NCBI GenBank assembly: GCA_003453835.1
Contig: DMMN01000372.1
Coordinates: forward strand, 1 to 9,077
Reading direction: 5' to 3'
Source: Bacteroidota bacterium
GTDB lineage: Bacteria; Bacteroidota; Ignavibacteria; UBA10030
DNA: 9,077 nucleotides
The position numbers and the translations under genes are program-made. Numbering within the stretch: position 1 is the stretch's first letter; each line of letters begins with the position of its first letter. Below the pieces are notes generated by a model, which ran no database searches, was not told the origin of the DNA, and saw only the letters and a list, made by a program, of their open reading frames with translations. Positions 4,632 through 9,077 of this stretch are shown one piece after another.

Positions 4632-7490
4632 CTATTTAGGATTCTTCCCAATCGCTTCTTTGATTGCTTTCGCCACCGCATCGTGCACCTGAGGGCGAAC
4701 GTCGAAGATCTTTGAGCCGGCGCGCGTCGGATGAACTCTGTTCGTAAGGAAGACGATGATCAGGTTGCGTTCGGGGTCAACGGCAACGGAGGTTCCCGTG
4801 AAGCCCGTGTGGAGGAATGTCTTCTCGGACAAGATCGATCCGGCCCACGACCGGGTAGGGTTCTTCATATCCCAGCCTATCCCACGAGTGCTTTTGTCCG
4901 ATTGCCGCGTTGTGAATCGGCGAATTACGTCTTCGCTCAGATAACGCTTTCCGCCGTACGTCCCGCCATTCAAGAGCATCTGAAGGAAGACGGAAAGATC
5001 TGAAGCGGTGGAGAACAAACCGGCATGGCCCGATACACCACCGAGGACGTATGCATTCTCGTCGTGCACGGTTCCCCGAACGGCTGTTCGCGACTTTCTC
5101 CAGATCGTATCCACTTCAGTCGGTGCGATTCGGTTCCAGAAGCGTTGCGGCGGGTTGTACATCGTGTGGCTCATGCCGAGCGGTTTGAAGAAAACGGAAT
5201 CGACATACTGATCGAGCGTCGCACGGGAAGCCTTCTCAATGACCTTCCCCATCGTGATCAAACCGAGATCGCTATAGGTGAACGAGTTGCCGGTTCTGTA
5301 CGCGAGCGGCGACGCGTATACGGAATCGAGCACGCACGCCGGCGTGGAGCAGAACTCGTAGAACTTCCTCCAGGCGGGAAGTCCCGAGTTGTGAACCATC
5401 AAGTTATACAGCGTGATCTCTTCTTTGCCGTTCTGTCCGAACTGTGGGATGTGCTCGATGACGCGATCGTCCAGATCGATCTTCCCTTCATCAACAAGAC
5501 GCATCACGGCGCTCGTCGTGGCCACAACCTTCGTCACGGAGGCAAGATCGAACATCGTATTCACCTCGAGACGTTTGGAGTATGTGCCGTAGTCGAACGA
5601 GCCGTATGCTTTGTTGTGAACGACAATTCCGTTACGGGCAACGAGGAGCATCGCTCCGGGGAAGGCCGTGTCGCTGATGGCGGACTCGACGATGTCGTCC
5701 ACCTTCGCGAGTTCTTTGCTGTTGAGGCCGGCCTCTTCCGGAAGCCCCTTGCCCAAGGCTTGCTTCGGGTAGGCAATCCCATCTCCAAACTTGAACACAC
5801 CGCGGATCGCAACCGGCAGTCGGCCTTTGGCTGAATGTTCGGCGAAGAGAATCTCGACCGCGGCGCGCTGCATGACCTCCGCATCAGAATACGCACAGAC
5901 GTACGCATCAACGGACGGGAATTCCGTGATCACATACGGATTGCCGAAGGAGATCGCGACGACTGGTTTCTTCAGCGCGAGGAGTCTATTCATGAACACC
6001 TTCTGCTCCTTCTGGATGAATCCCGTCATTTCGACGGAGCGAACGTAAAGATGCAACTGCACGATTATGAGATCCGCTGAGCTCGCATTAGCGACGAGGG
6101 CATCGATTTCCATTCTGTTGCTGCGCGGGTCGAGCTTTGCGTATTCGACACCGGATACGCGCTCGCGCAGAAGTCCGTGGAACGTCTTCCCGTCAGTCGG
6201 GTCCTCTGTGTCCGAGATGACGATGTCGAGAATCTTGCCGGAGCCAACCTTCGAGAGAGGCAGGATGTTGTTCCGGTTCCCCAGGACGGTTACAGCTTCG
6301 CGCGCGATCTTCAATGCGAGCAATTGATGCTCGCGCGAGTTCACCACTTCGGCAATTCGGGCTACGTTGACGGATCGCTCTTTGTCGAGGCCGAATCCCT
6401 GTTTGATGCCCAGCAGCTTTCGCACGGAATGATCGATCCGCTCTTCCGTGATCTCGCCACGCCTCACGGCCGAGACGATCGCGTCAATCGCCACGTCGGC
6501 GTCCACCGGCATGAGGACAAGATCGGTGCCGGCCATGATTGCGAGCACCGCCGACTCCCCCGGTTCGTACTTCGAAGCCACGCCGCGCATCACCATGGCA
6601 TCCGTAACGATGAGACCGGAGAAGTTCAGCGCATCCTGCAGGAGCTTCGTTGTGATGGAATGTGATACGGTGGCTGGAATTCCCGAGGCAGTGTCAATCG
6701 TCGGGACGGCGATATGGCCCACCATTACCGAAACAGCTCCTGCTTCGAACGCCTCCCTGTATGGCGCCAACTCGACCGCGTCCAATCTCGCTTTCCCAAA
6801 ATCCAACGTCGTAAGCCCCAAGTGGGTATCCACGTCGGAATCGCCGTGTCCCGGGAAATGCTTCACCGTCGCAAGCATTCCTCCATCGTGAGTCCCTTTG
6901 ACAAATGCCGCACCCATCTTGCTGACGAGTTTCACATCATCCCCAAACGACCGGGTGTTGATGACGGGATTCCTGGGATTGTTGTTCACATCGATGGTGG
7001 GGGCATAGTTCTGATGAACGCCGAGGGCACGACCTTCGAGGGCTGTTGCTTTTCCAATCTCATAAGCATACTGCGGATTGCGGGTGGCTCCGACTGCCAT
7101 CGCGCGCGGAAACGTCGTCGACCGACGAACCCTCATGCCGATGCCGTATTCGAAATCTCCGGCTATGAGGAGGGGAAGCGGTGAGCGTTCTTGAAGGCGA
7201 TTGATGGCGACCGCATATTCGTACACATCTCCAACCGAGAAAATGAAGCCGCCGATCTTCCGCTTCGAAATCAGTCGCTCCAACTCCCTCCAGGATTCGG
7301 AGTCTTGCGATTGGTACTCCCCCGAGGTCCAGACAAACACAAGCTGGCCTACTTTTTCTTCGAGCGTCAGCCGGCTCAAAGTAGACTCGATCCAGATGTT
7401 TCGCGCGTGAGCGGCCGAAGCGGCATCGCGTTGACCGGCACAAGGCACAACGGCCAACACCAAAGCTAGAACAAACAATCCTCTGCTCAT
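4632..7490 (-). CDS. exported GH3 (NagZ-type) beta-N-acetylglucosaminidase fused to a beta-lactamase-like serine hydrolase
   Basis: Numbered from the ATG at 7490 (952 residues). Residues 1-20 are a signal peptide (MSRGLFVLALVLAVVPCAG), so the enzyme is exported; the Cys lacks a proper lipobox. Residues about 30-365 are a GH3 TIM barrel with the NagZ signature KHFPGHG (210-216), the acid/base dyad D221-H223 and nucleophile D297 in VTDAM. Residues about 395-565 are the GH3 C-terminal alpha/beta domain. Residues about 585-945 are a class C beta-lactamase/DD-peptidase-like domain with S651-V-T-K654 (SxxK), Y739-S-D (YxN-like, Asp replacing Asn) and H894-T-G (KTG-like). NagZ-type enzymes remove GlcNAc from muropeptides; the serine domain could trim stem peptides, but its substrate is unproven. 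An upstream TTG start at 7568 is possible and would hide the signal peptide, so ATG 7490 is preferred despite a weak AAGAG site. It is flanked by an AmpG-like permease and pruA. Confidence 0.92.
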   Translation of the reverse strand: MSRGLFVLALVLAVVPCAGQRDAASAAHARNIWIESTLSRLTLEEKVGQLVFVWTSGEYQSQDSESWRELERLISKRKIGGFIFSVGDVYEYAVAINRLQERSPLPLLIAGDFEYGIGMRVRRSTTFPRAMAVGATRNPQYAYEIGKATALEGRALGVHQNYAPTIDVNNNPRNPVINTRSFGDDVKLVSKMGAAFVKGTHDGGMLATVKHFPGHGDSDVDTHLGLTTLDFGKARLDAVELAPYREAFEAGAVSVMVGHIAVPTIDTASGIPATVSHSITTKLLQDALNFSGLIVTDAMVMRGVASKYEPGESAVLAIMAGTDLVLMPVDADVAIDAIVSAVRRGEITEERIDHSVRKLLGIKQGFGLDKERSVNVARIAEVVNSREHQLLALKIAREAVTVLGNRNNILPLSKVGSGKILDIVISDTEDPTDGKTFHGLLRERVSGVEYAKLDPRSNRMEIDALVANASSADLIIVQLHLYVRSVEMTGFIQKEQKVFMNRLLALKKPVVAISFGNPYVITEFPSVDAYVCAYSDAEVMQRAAVEILFAEHSAKGRLPVAIRGVFKFGDGIAYPKQALGKGLPEEAGLNSKELAKVDDIVESAISDTAFPGAMLLVARNGIVVHNKAYGSFDYGTYSKRLEVNTMFDLASVTKVVATTSAVMRLVDEGKIDLDDRVIEHIPQFGQNGKEEITLYNLMVHNSGLPAWRKFYEFCSTPACVLDSVYASPLAYRTGNSFTYSDLGLITMGKVIEKASRATLDQYVDSVFFKPLGMSHTMYNPPQRFWNRIAPTEVDTIWRKSRTAVRGTVHDENAYVLGGVSGHAGLFSTASDLSVFLQMLLNGGTYGGKRYLSEDVIRRFTTRQSDKSTRGIGWDMKNPTRSWAGSILSEKTFLHTGFTGTSVAVDPERNLIIVFLTNRVHPTRAGSKIFDVRPQVHDAVAKAIKEAIGKNPK

Positions 7491-7501
7491 TGTCTCTTGG
7501 A

Positions 7502-7511
7502 AGATTAATCT
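7502..7511. promoter_or_regulatory. 10-bp palindrome before the GH3 start
   Basis: AGATTAATCT is a perfect palindrome ending 11 bases upstream of ATG 7490 in the 111-base gap behind the permease gene. It could be a regulator site or part of a promoter for the GH3 gene. A 10-base palindrome can occur by chance, and no second site is seen. Confidence 0.25.
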
Positions 7512-7538
7512 AAGCGAATCTTGGGAAATGCATTTCAG

Positions 7539-7558
7539 CAGTCGACAACGACCGACTG
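7539..7558. repeat. small inverted repeat between the permease and GH3 genes
   Basis: CAGTCG (7539-7544) and CGACTG (7553-7558) form a 6-bp stem with an 8-base loop in the permease-GH3 gap. No T-run follows on the minus strand, so it is not a convincing terminator. It might attenuate or stabilise the shared transcript. Confidence 0.3.
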
Positions 7559-7601
7559 TAAGCGGCAAAAAGTACGAAGCAAAGCGCCGAGAATCAAACG
7601 G

Positions 7602-8900
7602 TTATTTCTTTTCCGCCTCCGACTTTCTGGCGAACTGCGGATCGATCTTCACCAACGCGGGCACGATGTAGCCCGGAATCGTCGAGATGACGACCCAGAG
7701 AAAGAAGCTTTTATACCCGACCATCTCCTGTAGCATCCCGCTGAACATGCCGGGAAGCATCATGCCGAGCGCCATGAATCCCGTACAGATCGCGTAGTGC
7801 GCGGTCTTGTGTTCCCCCTCGGAGATCATGATCATATAGAGCATATACGCGGTGAAGCCGAAACCGTAGCCGAATTGTTCGAGTCCCACGGCAATGCTGA
7901 TGAGAAGGAAGTTATCGGGTTGAACTTGTGAAAGGTAGACGAATGCCGCGTCGGGAATATGAATAGAAAGGACCATAATCCAAAGCCAGAACTTGAGACC
8001 TTTTTTCGAGACAACGTAGCCACCGAGCAAGCCGCCCAACGTGAGCGAGATAACGCCGACCGTGCCGTAGACGAGGCCTACTTCGCTGGTCGTCAAACCG
8101 AGTCCGCCTTGATCGCGCGGATCGAGGAGAAACGGCTGGACAAGCTTGATCAACTGTGCCTCCGCAAAGCGATAAAAGAGAAGAAACGCGAGGATGACGA
8201 GAACGTCTTTCTTCTTGAAGAAGAGAGCGAAGGTGCGCAGGAATTCCTGAACCACGCCGTGCGAGGCTGTCCGGAGAGTCGGCTGATCGCTTGCCGGATA
8301 CGGCAACATGAACTTGTGATATCCAAAGAACAGGAGGAAGAGTGCGGACAAGATGGCAAACGTCACCGCCCAGGCAAGGGGGATGTTTCCTTCGCTCGAC
8401 GTCTCGATGGTGCCGGCGATGACGACCAGAATGCCCTGGCCGGTGATCATCGCAACCCGATAGAACGTGCTGCGTACGCCGCTGAACGCCGCCTGCTGAT
8501 GTTGCTCAAGCGACAACATATAGAAACCGTCGGCCGCGATGTCGTGTGTGGCCGAAGCGAACGCCATCAGCCAGAAGACAGCAATGGTCAACTGGAAGAA
8601 CGAGGGGAGTGGAAGCGCGAAGGCAACGAGCGCAAGTGCCACGCCGATAACGGATTGCAGCGTCACTACCCAGAACCGTTTCGTCTTGAACATATCGACG
8701 AACGGGCTCCACAAAGGCTTGATCACCCAGGGAAGGTACAGCCAGCTTGTATAAAGAGCGATATCGGCATTGGAGATTCCGAGTCGCTTATACATGATGA
8801 CGGAGACCGTCATCACAACGACGTACGGGATGCCCTGTGCAAAGTAGAGTGTGGGAATCCACGCCCACGGGTTGCGAGAGGTTGGTTTCGAAGCCTCCAT
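7602..8900 (-). CDS. AmpG-like MFS permease (muropeptide or related uptake)
   Basis: This 432-residue inner-membrane transporter of the major facilitator superfamily has about 12 hydrophobic segments (for example near 12-36, 48-66, 77-98, 102-118, 150-165, 175-195, 233-247, 272-296, 303-322, 331-355, 370-390 and 396-416). Two landmarks point to the AmpG/PAT group: KPLWSPFVD (61-69), like the KxLWSPLxD loop of AmpG, and ATHDIAADGFYM (117-128), like the TQDI-D motif. AmpG imports GlcNAc-anhydroMurNAc peptides for cell-wall recycling. The adjacent NagZ-type GH3/serine hydrolase supports that substrate class, but the actual solute is unproven. ATG 8900 follows AGGAAAGGG at 8914-8906 with five bases between. 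A short basic C-terminal tail ends in KSEAEKK. The gene is first in the minus-strand run, and any promoter must lie in 8901-9077, where I could not pick one. Confidence 0.85.
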   Translation of the reverse strand: MEASKPTSRNPWAWIPTLYFAQGIPYVVVMTVSVIMYKRLGISNADIALYTSWLYLPWVIKPLWSPFVDMFKTKRFWVVTLQSVIGVALALVAFALPLPSFFQLTIAVFWLMAFASATHDIAADGFYMLSLEQHQQAAFSGVRSTFYRVAMITGQGILVVIAGTIETSSEGNIPLAWAVTFAILSALFLLFFGYHKFMLPYPASDQPTLRTASHGVVQEFLRTFALFFKKKDVLVILAFLLFYRFAEAQLIKLVQPFLLDPRDQGGLGLTTSEVGLVYGTVGVISLTLGGLLGGYVVSKKGLKFWLWIMVLSIHIPDAAFVYLSQVQPDNFLLISIAVGLEQFGYGFGFTAYMLYMIMISEGEHKTAHYAICTGFMALGMMLPGMFSGMLQEMVGYKSFFLWVVISTIPGYIVPALVKIDPQFARKSEAEKK

Positions 8901-8999
8901 TCTTTCCCTTTCCTGATTTCGCCGCCGTCTCCATTCCGCACATAGTCCGGTTCACGACGGGGGCGTGTGTTAGTAACTGACGATACGCAGATAATGAAA

Positions 9000-9014
9000 A
9001 TTCGAATCTCGAAT
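9000..9014. repeat. ATTCGA/TCGAAT inverted repeat
   Basis: ATTCGA (9000-9005) and TCGAAT (9009-9014) pair around a 3-base loop about 100 bases upstream of the permease start. The motif resembles the ATTCGA pieces of the 2796-3041 repeats and may be a worn copy of the same family. Confidence 0.3.
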
Positions 9015-9015
9015 A

Positions 9016-9045
9016 CCTGCCCGCCGCTTCGCTTTGGCAGGCGGG
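9016..9045. repeat. GC-rich REP-like hairpin with two alternative stems
   Basis: Two overlapping 6-bp stems are possible: CCTGCC (9016-9021) with GGCAGG (9036-9041), or CCCGCC (9020-9025) with GGCGGG (9040-9045), each around a 14-base loop. GC-rich inverted repeats of this kind with a GCTTCGCTTT-type centre recur between genes in environmental bacterial genomes. On the plus strand the hairpin is followed by TTGAAATCC, not a T-run, so terminator function is doubtful. Confidence 0.5.
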
Positions 9046-9055
9046 TTGAAATCCT

Positions 9056-9077
9056 AACAGGTTGTTGAAAAACTGTT
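9056..9077. repeat. imperfect 22-bp palindrome at the window edge
   Basis: AACAGGTT and AAACTGTT flank GTTGAA and pair in seven of eight positions. The element reaches exactly to the last base, so whether it is a complete hairpin or the end of a longer element such as an insertion sequence cannot be seen. Confidence 0.35.

Noticed and set aside
5025..5834. Forward ORF of 269 codons opposite the GH3 fusion
   Set aside because: It is antisense to the serine hydrolase domain, whose catalytic motifs are intact. It has no recognisable domain and no good start context.
7959..8945. Long forward ORF of 328 codons opposite the permease gene
   Set aside because: It is antisense to a clear membrane transporter, very rich in Glu, Arg and Asp, and matches no family pattern. 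It is what the complement of a GC-biased membrane gene usually gives.
1..9077. CRISPR array, tRNA, rRNA, phage or defence genes
   Set aside because: No regularly spaced repeats with unique spacers, no cloverleaf-like segment and no recognisable cas, nuclease, recombinase or capsid motif were found on reading both strands.

Overview
The window looks like a chromosomal segment of a free-living bacterium, most likely from the Fibrobacterota-Chlorobiota-Bacteroidota group (an Ignavibacteria-like lineage is my best guess). That placement rests on the style of the proteins: an exported NagZ-type GH3 fused to a serine beta-lactamase-like domain beside an AmpG-type permease, a 518-residue single-function PruA, and a compact zinc-ribbon/DUF2007 protein. 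No rRNA is present to confirm it. All recognisable genes lie on the minus strand, so the biological order runs from high to low coordinates.

In reading order: an untranscribed-looking edge with hairpins (9077-8901); an AmpG-like MFS permease (8900-7602); an exported GH3 (NagZ-type) plus serine hydrolase fusion (7490-4632); 1-pyrroline-5-carboxylate dehydrogenase pruA (4603-3047); a 280-base intergenic stretch made of two direct repeats with an internal 7-base period around a hairpin (3046-2767); a zinc-ribbon/B-box-like/DUF2007 protein (2766-2251); sucC (2218-1046); a low-GC two-gene block of DUF6883 (broken by an in-frame TAG) and DUF4926; a second, orphan copy of the 3' end of sucC (391-309); and the first 85 codons of gatB, which runs off the left edge.

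The permease, the GH3 fusion and pruA fit one theme: release and uptake of cell-wall fragments, then oxidation of amino-acid carbon to glutamate. SucC is the beta subunit of succinyl-CoA ligase in the TCA cycle. The gaps MFS-GH3 (111 bases), GH3-pruA (28 bases) and zinc ribbon-sucC (32 bases) allow co-transcription.

The most interesting part is 309-1137. A DUF6883/DUF4926 pair of about 42% GC (hand count over 481-720) sits directly behind sucC and is bracketed by a 74-base direct repeat of the sucC 3' end (70/74 identical, with a 36-base perfect core). This is the layout expected when a small element inserts into the 3' end of a housekeeping gene and restores its reading frame. No integrase is visible. 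The DUF6883 gene has a single TAG codon in an otherwise intact, family-like reading frame, so it is either freshly inactivated or read through. The rest of the window is ordinary metabolism.
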